Shown here one piece after another: positions 10,254 to 21,470 of a stretch of 64,000 nt of DNA. The stretch's first letter is position 1. The number at the start of each line of letters is the position of its first letter. The stretch is taken from positions 1,167,652 through 1,231,651 of the forward strand of contig RDEW01000009.1 in the NCBI GenBank assembly GCA_011109175.1, read 5' to 3'. The notes under the pieces are model-generated. The model worked only from the letters and a program-made list of their open reading frames with translations. It was not told where the DNA came from and ran no database searches. This stretch comes from Dicyema japonicum. Taxonomy: Eukaryota > Dicyemida > Rhombozoa > Dicyemidae. The position numbers and the translations under genes are program-made.

Positions 10254-12292
10254 ATGATTTTAGGAAATTCTGTAACTACTTTGTTGTCTTTTAAAACTAA
10301 TAAATCTGAGAATATTTACATAAATGACGAGCTGTGTGAGGTTAACCTATTTCACGGCATTCCTCTCCAAATCTTGTATTTCTATGACTTATAAGTAGAG
10401 ATAACCTTATTGCCAACCTAACAGAGCAATTGATATATATAAGTGCTAATCAAGTATTGATTTGGTTTCATTAAAGCCCAATCACCCCTTAGTCAATGCA
10501 ATTTATGATTTAATCCCCCTGTACCACAAAAGGGCTACTTTTATGAGAGAAACAGGTTCTAAATCACCTAAGTTCAGATCTCACATGCAAATTAAGTCGA
10601 TTCAAAGAGTCCGAGGAAATGAGTTTTTTGCCGATAAATTTTCACCTCCAAAGATTTTCCTACCTGGGGGAGTTGGGAAGTATGATTAAACCTATAAAAA
10701 GGCGGATCTCATGATATATTCACAATGGGTAGTCTTTCAACTCACGGAGCCGACAAACTCCGGCTGACAAAAGTTCTGGAAAGTTTTGACTTAAATTTTA
10801 TTGAATTCGTGATTTTCAATCAGAAAATACATTTCATATACAAAAAATTGATTAATGAGGAGCTTTCACATCTTCCAGATTTGGTCGCCATTGGAATCAC
10901 TCTTAGATGCACGTGTTCATTGATATTTTAGATCATATGGAGCGAAATGATATTTTGATCAAATTTACCAACATTTGTGGGGACCAATCAACGATCTATT
11001 ACACTATTCTTAGTGGAGAGGGGGTACCTCATGATATGTCAAAGTCAGACTTTATCTTCCGTTTTGTGAGTTATCTTGGGTCATCTGTAGTCGTACATTC
11101 ACAAACTTTGCGAGAACATTATCCCATTCGAAGATTCTGGTGAATTTTATGATTTTCTTCTGAAATTTGTTCCCGTCATCCAACGAATCAATTTAGAGAT
11201 TAAAACCAGAGTTTTCATTTAAATAAACAGTTTTTCCCAGATTCAGCATTATATGTTAAACTACACACGTGGGGTATTTTCGTTGTTGAGCCAATCAGTT
11301 TGAATGTGGGTTTATCGTAGATTAGCACATTGGCGACTGTGCTACAACATCATTTGTCACAGAATTATCAAAGGCCTGAACTTCTCCTGCAACTGAAGAA
11401 GGGGACCGTGCTTGTTGGATTTGAATCGTTGCTCACATGCTACGGCAACGAATTCATAAATCTTGATGACACCCATGTTGCCCTCAACATGTCGACATAT
11501 GCCCAATATCGTGCTGTGAAGGATTCGAGTGAACTGCTCAGTTGTCCTCATGTTGAGTTTGTGGGGTTCTGTTTGAATAATTCGATAGATTTTGGAAAGT
11601 TTGCATTCCAGTTTCGACCACGTGCTATGATGTGTTTGGTCGAGTGTGTGGGAGAGAATGGGGATGGCTATATACCCCTCAAACCCACGTGGGTATTATT
11701 CTCGATGGGAATTAATCAGGACCGGATTAAAAGCAAGCTGTAGATTGTGGTCTTCATCTTAGATCCAATGACGGTGTCCTCCAAAGTCAAATAAATGCTG
11801 CTTCTTTGTCAAGACTTGTTTCTTTCACGTCCCTGTTATTTGAAGAGGATTACGGCGATGGTGGTGTTTTCATGGAATCGGTGAATAATTCACTGAAATT
11901 GCTAACCTCTAAATTTGACCGTGACAAATGGGATACATCCCTACTGCAGACTTATTCGCAGGTGTTTATGGTTGTTTATGCAGCTGGTTAACTGTTTGTG
12001 TGGTGCACGTGTCACCTTCTGTAAAAGTGGGAAGGACCGGACTGCAATGTCAGTGACTTTGGAAGGAGCCTGGTTTGCGAAGAAGCTTTGGAACTTGAAT
12101 GATGAATATTTAGACAAATTTTGAATGGCCTGAGAAAGTATTATTTAATGAGAGGTAAGAAATGGGACCAGACTGTCAAATTGTCTTAAAAACCAGGGAA
12201 TTGGAAAATATAGTTTTTCCTTTTTACAGCTAATGTTCTTTCCTGATTTGTACAGACCCCCTGGAGGAACATTTACTCCACATATTTCTTGA
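10254..12292 (+). CDS. INPP4: Inositol polyphosphate 4-phosphatase (INPP4-type)
   Basis: INPP4 enzymes remove the 4-phosphate from PtdIns(3,4)P2 on endosomes and plasma membrane. The active-site loop CKSGKDRT (family CKSAKDRT, CX5R class), followed by AMSVTLE, is intact near 12020–12060. Upstream blocks match family order: IKSIQRVR (family LHIQRMR), MGSLSTHGADKL, FESLLTCYGNEF, LFSMGINQDRIKSKL (family LFNVGINEQQTLAERF), and the C-terminus FLQLMFFPDLYRPPGGTF (family LQLKAFPKHYRPPEGTY). Introns of 23, 22, 23 and 22 nt were seen. No C2 domain precedes the first recognisable block, so the protein is short at the N-terminus or earlier exons are missed. One apparent -1 frameshift occurs at TTTTGA (12119–12124). 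Confidence 0.9.
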
Positions 12293-12329
12293 ATTTGCTG
12301 TTGTATTTAAATAATTCAAAACTCATTTT

Positions 12330-12800
12330 ACTTTAAGTTCTCTAAAGGGCCTGCAGAAGTTGAACGCTGTACGCGCGCTTTTCCAGAGGACTCCTTTGAA
12401 TTTGGATCCTTCTGTTGCAACACTCTACCGGCAAAGTATCTACCCGATTGTGGAGTATGCCTCTGTTGCACAAAGATTCGCGTTATCAGAGACTACACTC
12501 GACAGACTCAATTCAATATAAAAAAACTATTCATATGATGGGCCCTCATTCTGGATCAATGGCTAATCCCCTACTCATGGAAACTACCACCCATAGTTGT
12601 GGATCCGGATTTCTTCGGGCCTGTAAGGAGGGTGGAAACCCACTTAGCCTATCCTTTTCCAAAGAAAAGAAAGTGGATTGGTCAAGAGGTTCCCCTCCCC
12701 AATTGGATTCCTCTGCAGAGATGAAAGAAGGCTCTTTCGCACTGTAGTGGGAACAATGGGATACCACAACGTTGAATGGCTCGTTTGATTATAGAAACTG
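12330..12800 (+). mobile_element. LINE 3' fragment (post-RT region)
   Basis: The plus strand encodes LQKLNAVRALFQRTPLNLDP followed by TLYRQSIYPIVEYASVA, typical of the helical region after the reverse transcriptase thumb of LINEs. Frames then break. The next 200 bp (to about 12980) share CGGAACGATGGAC with 33310. Confidence 0.55.
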
Positions 12801-12980
12801 AGATTACCTAACTGGCTGACGTTCTTTCTTTCTTGGTGATCCCGGTGTTCTAAATATATTAATAAAGGGCATACAAATTAACGGAACGATGGACTTCTGG
12901 AAAGGACTCCTTTCCAACAGCTCTGGAATCCTTAAAAATCGAGGGACATGTCCGTTCAATTATGAATATCATTGATCTAC

Positions 12981-13260
12981 AAAATTATATTCGATATTTA
13001 TATTTATCCCAACTAGAACTACGAATCTTTAAGTTCCTAAGTTTCTCCCTGACCAAATCCACTGAAGATTACTATTATGAAATCTCTTCCGTCTATCAAT
13101 GAAGACATTTCCGCGACGGTAGGACGTGTGATGAAAATAGAAGAGGGCGATCCCACTTTTCCATCACAAAAAACATAAAATTTTCCTTTGCTTTGCTAAT
13201 AGGAAGGTAAATTATCGTTTCCTTGGAGAAATGATTAATTCAGAGTTTTCTTCAAGAGAA
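12981..13260 (-). repeat. Dispersed coding-like repeat, copy 1 (HH-x-x-YRRG family)
   Basis: The minus-strand frame reads LFYFHHTSYRRGNVFIDRRK, closely matching segments at 42765–43189 (-) and 38061–38470 (-). DNA similarity spans roughly 100–200 bp. Function unknown; this copy is broken by stops. Confidence 0.5.
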
Positions 13261-13590
13261 GACAAGTTTCATCGTAGTTAAAAATATTTTCCTTCCCGTA
13301 TTGGACAATTTTTTCATTAGTGATACAAGGTCATCTTCCATCGCGAAAACATGCATTTTTGTCACCTGTAAGGACTTCAACTCGTGTATTTATTAAAGTT
13401 TTCTAACCACCCATTTGATGCCTTAAAAGTCTCTATGTGCAATGTTTGAACCTAAAGTCAATGTGGAGATTATCACTAAGACTTATTCGAGCTATTGTAT
13501 AATGCTCATTCTGAAATTTTGTGCCAAGAATCTGTGAGAATAGACTTTTCGATATGAAAAGAGCTATTTCAAATTTGTATTGCTATTTTA

Positions 13591-13800
13591 GGCTCATTTG
13601 GCATAGTGGTTAGGCGTCGGGCAAAGTGACTTAGGTTACGGGTTCGATTCTCGCTGCTGTTCACCTGGTGGAAGGTTCCACGCATCTACGATGCTATAGG
13701 GCTTGACGAGTGACGCCGTCATCAGTGGACTCTCACTGCGGAACTGGATTGTCTAGAAAGGACCCACACACAAGAAATAGAAAATAGAAGTGAATATCAT
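13591..13800 (+). mobile_element. tRNA-derived SINE, fullest head
   Basis: The head has a Pol III A box (TGGCATAGTGGTTAGGCG) and B box (GGTTCGATTCTCGC) about 35 bp apart, as in tRNA genes. It is followed by a body (GACGAGTGACGCCGTCATCA) shared with copies at 32912, 48490, 48830, 54300 and 61230. The missing acceptor pairing and attached body rule out a functional tRNA gene. Confidence 0.75.
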
Positions 13801-14223
13801 TCCTCTTCTTTCAGATATTGCTCTTGATTTTGAAAAGTCCATGCTCTCTTGATTAATCATCTTGACATTGGAAAGTTTCCCATGGCTTCTTTGAATAGCA
13901 GTAGACTGAGGATTTATTCCCGGGAACTCCTCTCCCAGTCTTCTTCCAAATATGTTTTTTGAAGTGTCTGCTAGAGCACGTCATTGGTTTAAAGTTTAAA
14001 CCATACTCTCATGCTTGGGCATCATGACGCTTGAAAATTTGCCATAACAATATTGAATATCAGTAAATTGAGGGTTGATTCCCGGGGAACCCTCTTTCCA
14101 GTATGATATTTAAACTGTAAAAATAAATTCAGACTTCCAAATTTCGCATATACTAAGGTTCTTTAGTTTATCATTCACTTACATGTGTAAGAACCAAATA
14201 ATGCATAATCTCCCTAACCAATG
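13801..14223. other. Non-coding, diverged direct repeat
   Basis: Two similar stretches (around 13900–13945 and 14060–14105) share GATTYATTCCCGGG-type sequence followed by CTCTYCCAGT. No gene seen. Confidence 0.35.
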
Positions 14224-14231
14224 GTTATTAG

Positions 14232-15490
14232 TAGGGCGGAAATTGTCATATTTTAATGTGAAATTGTCCTAAAATAGGACATAATTATTTTTTTTAATTT
14301 TGTTAATTTTTTTTTTCATTTCTGTTTAAACTACACGTTATAAATTGATTTTGTTGTGTATTAGAAGTCTTAATTAATGAGGTTTGTATTATTTTCTCAA
14401 TTATTATAAAACCATTAGATCTCAGAGGCAAAAATGGGAAACGAATTTCAAAAGCAATCCAAAAAATTATGCATATTTACAAGAAAACCTAAAGGAGATT
14501 TATTTTGCTAAAAATGCTCTAAAATAGTACAATCATCTTAACAGCACTACATCGATCAACATTTTAATGGAAAAAAAACATCAGACTGAATGTCAAAAAA
14601 GTATAGAGATCTTTCAAATTTTTATATAAATAATTCTATTTAATTTTTTAGAAGAAAATAATTTATTACTAAACAAGAAAATCAAAATAATCCAGCTGAT
14701 AGAATGGAATAGTTGTTTCTCATGATCCAGAGAAATCCTTTGGAACAACCATTCGGTTTCCCGACGCTCATTGCTAACTTTCGAAATCATTGACTCAAGC
14801 AATCTTATAAAGAAACCCTCTTGGGGCCGAAGACTTCACTCGTTTCGACAACAATGGGCTGAACATGTAATCAATGGAGAGGCTGTCGTATTTTTTATTT
14901 TGAAATTCTCAAAAGTCCGAACAGCCTACCCAGCATTCAACGTGGAACCAGCAAGTCTCGACTGGGAAAAGGCCCCATCCCAAATCAAGCATTTCCCTCG
15001 AGAGAAGGGAAAGACAGCTACCCCGTCTGGGTGCTTTCCATCTCCACGATCCAGTCGTTTCAAAAGAGCACTTCACAACCCCGTTGATCGCTATATGCCT
15101 TGGAACCTTTGCCGTGACGTAGGAGAGTGGGTGAAGTCCTTTGCAGTCTACAACAGATCCACAACGGCATGGATGAGACTGGCACAGGTCGATCACAAGA
15201 CGAATAGAAATCCCACTCCGGAGGGCGTCCTGTTCCAGAAAGGAACCAATTGACGATGATGGGAACTCGTTCAGCCAAACACCGATGTGACCCCTCTCTA
15301 CCGACGTACGATATCCTCTGTCCTTTTTGCAACCTCTACGTGTTGACAACAAATAACCTATTTGAATTTCATGTATTGGCACAACGTTCGTCTTCAATGA
15401 AAAATAAAAAAATAATTTAATTTTCCTATTTTTTTTCAAAATGTCCTAATTGTTAAAATGTCCTAAAAATTGTCCTATTATTTTCCCCTA
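14232..15490. mobile_element. Non-autonomous hAT-type element, 1259 bp
   Basis: Perfect 8-bp target-site duplication GTTATTAG (14224–14231 and 15491–15498). Ends are TAGGGCGGAAAT and ATTTTCCCCTA, imperfect inverted repeats of the hAT TAGGG type. Subterminal motifs TTGTCCTA and AGGACA recur near both ends. No transposase is present; a retroelement fragment fills the interior. Confidence 0.75.
14771..15370 (-). mobile_element. Retroelement C-terminal domain fragment nested in the hAT-type element
   Basis: The minus strand encodes WLNEFPSSSIGSFLEQDALR, then CRCGSVVDCKGLHPLS, then PRHIAINGVV. It belongs to a dispersed family whose best copy is at 54760–55700, with a CRCG...GLH...C zinc-type cluster and a downstream RPDG...WD motif. 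Frames are shifted after PRHIAING. Confidence 0.65.
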
Positions 15491-15498
15491 GTTATTAG

Positions 15499-16112
15499 TC
15501 ATATTTCGATGAAAAACCACTTTGTTACCATAGTTACCGAATTAATATTTATAATCAACCTTGTTAATGAGTATTCATTTTCACATAATTAGTTGACGTA
15601 ACTAAGAATAATGAGGAATTATATTAACATTCCTTTGATTATTGGTAATCTTAGATGTAATTGCATAACTCGTAGGTCAAATTGAATTGAGAGCCTCTCT
15701 ATGAGGATATTATGTAGGATCCATTATTCAATTTTATGTATTCCCTTCTGTTTATTTACATTTTCGACTAAAATCATTGTGCTTGGATATAAAACCGCAG
15801 AAAGCGATTTAGAACTTGATTAGGCTATTATGAATATAGCAATTTCGATAAACTCTGAATTTCGATAACAAAATATTAACAAAACTCACATCGCATGCTC
15901 AATGCCTGCAGACCATAATAAAGCCCTTTGACTTTGATTGACATTCGTTTTCTTAAACTTGTCACTGTTATAAACTAAGCACATTACACGTCATAAACAG
16001 ATACAACACACTATTCCAATCAACTTTGATACACTAATCTGTTAGCTTATGATTTATAATCACACCAGGATAGGCTAGCACGAGTCGAAATTCTCAATGA
16101 AAATATGCAACC
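15499..16112. other. Intergenic, nothing recognised
   Basis: AT-rich DNA with no open frame of note on either strand. Confidence 0.4.
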
Positions 16113-16365
16113 TTAAAAGGACAATTCGTTTTTAGCCCGTTCCAGTCGAAACCTCGAAGAACATAGGACCAATTGTTTCCTTATTACGCACCATCGGATC
16201 GTTGATAGTAAAAAGACAACCGAAAAGAGGGATGGCGAAAGCATTTCCGTAAAAAAACGTAAGAGCAAATGTTCTGAATGGCGAAAGTTGCTTACTAATG
16301 TCATTTTGATACAATGACAAGTTTTTGACTTTATAAATATTCATAGTATTCTGGTCTTGTCTCAT
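16113..16365 (-). repeat. Dispersed coding-like repeat (INDPMVR family)
   Basis: The minus strand contains LFGCLFTINDPMVRNKE and a nearby EVSTGTG-stop, with a 22-nt GT–AG gap just upstream. Very similar DNA occurs at 47070–47165 (+) and, degraded, at 54000–54050 and 61090–61140 (+). Four copies argue for a repeat rather than a single gene. Confidence 0.4.
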
Positions 16366-16554
16366 AATCTACTTAAGGAGAGATTTAATCCCGCATATTT
16401 TCATATATTGAAAATTCAATACTAGGGAGATCAAACAGACCATATAATGTAGACTATAAAGATCAGTCCATCTATTGAACCAGGTTTCATGCCAGTAGTT
16501 ATAATAACCACACAAACAACCAAATAAACCAATGATAATTTAAAAAGCTCAATA

Positions 16555-18017
16555 TTATTGATGAACAGATAGCTTTATAGCTGACTGAGACTTCTTCCGA
16601 TCCTTCTCCTTCTTTAATTTGAACCTACAAATCCCCCAAACCACATACGAAGAGAATGATGGATACTGTTTAATCATTGCAGCCATCTCATTCTCAAAAT
16701 CAGTCTTCAAACCCTCCAATTTTTGTCTTCTATTCGCATTCTCTTTTTGGTAAACTTGAATTTTGACTTCATACTGAAAATATAACCCCCAGTCCAACCG
16801 CATTCTGGCTTCCCTCTAACAGGGCCTTCTTCTGGGAGATCTTTGACCGGAATAACTCGTCCATCTTCTGCTCAGCCTCCCGTATTTTTTCTTCCATGGA
16901 AATTCGCTCATTCTCCAACAAACTGATGGGGTTACTTAATGCTCCCGAGTCCTGTTTATAGCCTATCCTCGAGGTCCTGTACCTCTTATAGGTCACAGAA
17001 TCTGTATAATGGATCAGCTCAGGTAGACCCACACTACAATTCACTCAATCACTACCACAACAGCAAATACCGCAAAGCATGCAGATCAGAGTGCTTTAGA
17101 TTGTCAACTAAATGTTACTTCAAACTACTCACTTTCAACTACCCCCCAATCGTAACTCCTTCCACGAATACTCCGGTCCTCCATCTTGCAAATTTCTTCA
17201 CTAGCCACCACAGCGAAGGGTACCCTTTTCTGAGGATAAAGACTAAACTTACAGCCATGTCCTCAGTCATCAAACTTGCCTTATCACTGGCGTGCATATC
17301 CAGGGAGCGGAAGTCGAAAATCTGAATCGTCTCAGTCAAGAATTGGTCCATAAGGTCGGCTTTGAGTGACCGGATTTCCTCAGAGGTGAAGCAGTCACCC
17401 TTCGTAATCACGGGGACTATTGCCACGTGCTCCATAATCGTCTTCAATGTGCAGAGGTCGATTTGTCGGAGTTTTGAGCGGATCAGATACAGACAACAGT
17501 GGATCCGACAGTCGTCAAGAACACATGGTCGGTTCAGTGCGCTCTCAGCATTGAAATACTCTTCAAATCGGTCGGTTATGCATTTTTCGATGATGGACCA
17601 ACTAAGAATCCATAGAAAAAACAAAAAACCAGTCTGAGTTGTCTATGAGGTTACCGAAGTCACGGACACGGAAAATACGGAGATGGAGTTTCACGTCGTT
17701 CTCAGTAAGGACGACCTCGGTGACGTTAATCTATGGAAATAACATATGAATGGGGGACTGATATTTTCTTAGCGTTTGGAAGATCGTGAGTTTGCTTTTG
17801 CATGATTTTGGCGTTAAAGAGAGAGTTGATTAATGTGGTACAACCAATGCCCGATTCACCTGGAATTATTGTGAGAGATACCGACTACAAGGATGTTGAA
17901 CTGGATACCCTTCTCAGTTATCTTCTTATGTAACTGATTTGGAAGATTTCCGAATCCAATGTAACTTTTTTGACACCCGGTAGGACAGGAATCACCTCCA
18001 TTCTCTTTGTTCTTCAT
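16555..18017 (-). CDS. Septin with degenerate GTP-binding motifs
   Basis: Septins polymerise into cortical filaments. After removing 22–28-nt introns the minus strand reads MKNKENGG... GIQFNILVVGESGIGCTT (G1 region), VTEVVLTENDVKLHLRIF, DFGNLIDNSDCW (family GFGDAVDNSNCW), FEEYFNAESALNR, RIHCCLYLI, VAIVPVITKGDCFTSEE (G4 region), VPFAVVASEE, IRGRSYDWGVVE, and a C-terminal coiled coil (MEEKIREAEQKMDELF) ending KLSVHQ-stop. Every septin block is in order. The P-loop Lys of GESG-x-GKST is Cys here, the DTPG of G3 is RVRD, and AKAD of G4 is TKGD. It is therefore probably a non-hydrolysing septin. No frameshift is needed, which argues for a live gene. Confidence 0.92.
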
Positions 18018-18217
18018 AAAAGGTTCGTTTGTATTATCTTCAAATGGTTTTACCCTTTAAAATTATGATGATGTTTTATTTTAACAACAATAATAATACA
18101 CACATAGCAAACAAACAAACGCGGTTACAGAGAATATTTTATTGTTAATTTAAAATGATGTTTTAATTAAAAATTTACTTTATTTAATTAACAAAAAATT
18201 AATATTTTAACAATTTA

Positions 18218-18596
18218 TTTATTAACCCCGGATACATCGAGAAAGAAGTTAAAGTAAACAAATTTAATTTAATTAAAACGTGGTCTCATGTGGTCTACCA
18301 TTTATGAAAGTTCTGGAGGCGCTCAGGGTGCACTTAATGCACCGCGGAAAAGGAACATTAACTACCTCCCATCCGAAGAAGGACTCTTCGGAAGACGGCC
18401 TCTATCTTTTCTTAAACCTCATCGGCTGAATGGGTTTCTGATAATTCTCGCTGGTGACATTGAACTTAATACGGGCCCCCACTCTCAATTCTGCAGATAA
18501 ACATCAACGGAATCAAAAGCAAAATTCTCAAACTACGGTCTTTCATTAATGAACAGATCATTGACCTGATTTTACTTCAAGAAAGCTGACTTCCTC
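18218..18596 (+). mobile_element. 5' part of a CR1/Jockey-like LINE with 2A-like motif
   Basis: After a leader shared with 22460 (AACCCCGGATACA) the frame reads FLIILAGDIELNTGP, then QINGIKSKILKLRSF, the start of an apurinic-type endonuclease (family QLNVNGI...K...LR). GDIELN-x-GP resembles the 2A motif found near the N-terminus of some LINE ORFs, with Pro replaced by Thr. The LINE is interrupted at about 18596 by an RTE element on the other strand; its 3' end resumes at about 20880. Confidence 0.65.
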
Positions 18597-20790
18597 CATC
18601 ATTATTTCTTTTCGTCTATCCGCCTTTTTCAGTATCCATGATTTTGCGCCGTATAGAAAAACCTGGAACACGATAGCATTAACCAGTCTGCATTTGGTCT
18701 TTAAGCAAATATCTTTGCTTTCCCAAATTCTATTCATTCTCTGGAAGGTGTCTCGTCCCATGGCAATTCGCCTCTTGATTTCCAAGCCTCCGTCACCATT
18801 CCGATTAATTAGACATCCCAGAAAGACAACATTATTGCAACTCTCTATTTTGTCATTCCCAATTTTTAGTTCCATTATTCCATTATTAGCAGTAGTCATA
18901 ATTTTGGTCTTCTTGATATTTAGCAATAAACCAAAGACGGCGCTCTCTTCTCTGAATCTAGAATCAACTCCCTGAGGCCATCCTCTGTTTTAGCCAGTAA
19001 GGTTGTATCGTCAGCATAGCGCAAATTATTGATGTTCCTGCTCCCAATTTTAATTCCGTTATTTGATGCAGTATCTAATTTAGTCATTATCATTTTTGCA
19101 TAAATATTGAATATGATGGGAGATAATAAGCATAAATATTGAATAGGATGGAGATTTTCTACTTACGTGGCCAAATACCAGTTTCCCAAATTTTTTGACA
19201 TAGACTGGTGATAGCTGTCACCGGTATAGCCTTCAACAATTCGCTTGAGATGTTGTCAATCCCCCGTGCCTTGTTCCCCGTTAATTGCCGTGTAGCCCAC
19301 ACAGCATTCATCCTCAAGGATTTTATGCCCCTCACCCAACGTTGCTTCATCAACACATATGGGTGGGCACACAGTTTCTGAATATAGCCGTTCCGTATAT
19401 TCTCTCCAACGATTTCGGATATTCTGTTGGCTTAGCAATTCTACACCATCCTTGTCCTTGATTTTGCCCATCATTTTCGTAAAGGGGGTTCGTAATCTTT
19501 TTAGTTGTTAATACGCATTCCTAGTGTGACCTCTCCTAAAGTCATGTTCCATTTTTTGCAGTGTAACCTCCAGTAGTCTTCTTTATTCTTCCTGGCTGCC
19601 TTTTTGAATTCAGAGTTAAGTTTTCTTATCTCGTCTATATTCCCAGAGACTTTAGCAGCTTTACGAGCCTCAGCAATGTTTAGGGTGTTGGTAGAGAGCC
19701 ACTCAGAGCACTTGGCCGGCGTTTTGTATTTGACATGTTTTATTGCAGCGTTCCTGATAACCAACTGCATATCATTCCATAATTCATCAGGCATCCTTCC
19801 GTTCAAATCCAGTAATCCAATATTGTGCTTAACTTCCATTGCGTATTCTGGTGGTATGTTTGAGACATCGAATTTCTTTACTCGGGGGTATTCCAAGTGT
19901 TACTGAATTTCGTCCTAATTTTTGCAACAAGTAGCTGATGATCTGTTCCACAGTCTGCCCCTGGATATGTTTTGACGGCTGTTATAGAGCTTTTCCAGCG
20001 TTTGGCGCACAAAATATAATCAATCTGGTTCCTAGACATTCCATTTGGCGACGTCCAAGTGTATAATCGTCGTTTGTGCTGTTTGAACCATGTGTTAGTT
20101 ATCTGAAATCCATTTTCCTGACAGAATTGGACCAGTCGATCCCCAGCATCATTTCTTTTCCCCAAACCAAAACTTCCCACAATATCCGTATGTGGCATAC
20201 ACCCAACTTTTGAATTGAAATCCCCCATTATGTAGGTTATGTCCTTTTTGGGTATTAGTTTTAGTGCCTCTTGAAATTCATAATAAAATTGGTCAATTTC
20301 GTCATCCTTGGCAATAGATGTTGGGGCATACACTTGCATGACCGTAATATTCAATGGTCGTCCACGGACGTGGATTAGTATTATCCGATCATTAAATATT
20401 CTATGACTTTCAATAGCACGTGCAATTTTCTTTGAAGCAATGAAGGCCACTCCGTTTCTCTTCGCATTAATGTTACCAGAATAATATATGACGAAATCAT
20501 CAGAACGAAAAAAACCATTGTCAATCCAATGAAGTTCGCTTACTCCAAGCAGGTCAATACCAAGCCTTCTCATTTCTCTTTTACGACTTCTAGTTTCCTT
20601 TCGTTTAAGCCTCTTACGTTCCATGTTGCGAAATTGTGAGATTCTGTGTGACGAAGACTCGAGATTTGATGTTTTGCAGTAACGTTGCTTCCAAATAGAT
20701 CGTAGGAGAGTTTGTTCATAAGATTTTCTTGGCATTTAAATACAGGGTAGGTAGCCAGGTCTTTCCCCATCAACAGCTCTTATATTGGAA
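18580..20790 (-). mobile_element. RTE-clade LINE, internally deleted
   Basis: Minus-strand endonuclease (RRLGIDLLGVSELHW, IMGDFNSKVG, NQIDYI, GTDHQLLVAK) at 19878–20735, then linker, then RT start (TGNKARGIDNISSELLKA) to about 19160. RT then jumps to LSPIIFNIYA and RYADDTTLLAKTEDGL near 19000 and ends at ILKKADRRKE. The endonuclease resembles the craniofacial-development-protein-2-like domain of RTE elements. The finger/palm part of RT is missing, plus frameshifts, so the copy is dead. Confidence 0.85.
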
Positions 20791-20879
20791 TAAGTTTTAG
20801 AGAATGTATAAACACCACAACAACACGTTGCAACAACACGTGATTTCCTTATTACGTCTTTATTTACCTCAGACAAACG

Positions 20880-21470
20880 ACTTGGACAAATGACAGTGGA
20901 CATATTTATCAACCAGACAAAAATTCCTTTCACGAAGAAACTGAAAATCTTGGAGATCACCTTCGACACACACATGTCCCTTTCATCTCACGTCGACGAT
21001 GTCTCTGGAAGCTGCTCAAGAAAGCTAGGGATTATCAAAACTTTTTTTGGTGATATTAAAACCCTTTTCTCAGCTTTGAATTTGTTGTACAAACAATTCA
21101 TTGAGACATCTGTCAGCTATGTCTGTACGTCATGGGGAATCAATCTGTCCTGGACGAACAAACGAAGAATCCGGGACACTCAGGCCTTAACAGCTTATAC
21201 TATTAGTAATCTCGGGAAACTAGAAAAACTAATACCTTCATCACTTGAAGACCTTATCCGATAATTGGATAGGAATTTGCTACCCTGTGCAGGCGGTGCA
21301 ACTCTCAACAATACACATCTACGACGTGTCTTATGAGAAGGGTATACATCACTCTTCTCTAATTTCTATTACCTAAAGCACCCCGCCCGGAGAGATGTTG
21401 GGTGGATCCCAGAAGGTGCACGAGAAGAAGATGAGAAATCTGATTGAGGCCTTCGAGATCAATTAATTTA
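20880..21470 (+). mobile_element. 3' end of CR1/Jockey-like LINE
   Basis: The plus strand gives ITFDTHMSLSSHVDDVSG, the post-RT thumb block also seen at 32430 (LTFNTHMNFSKHV), then KFIETS-type helices and a KKMRNLIEAFE tail. It is the other side of the LINE begun at 18218. Confidence 0.7.

Noticed and set aside
12119-12124. Firm claim of programmed frameshifting
   Set aside because: Only two cases, both in a homopolymer, and other genes here also have +1 shifts, so assembly error remains the simpler reading.
13591-13660. A tRNA gene
   Set aside because: A and B boxes are present, but there is no acceptor stem pairing and the sequence runs straight into a SINE body found elsewhere.
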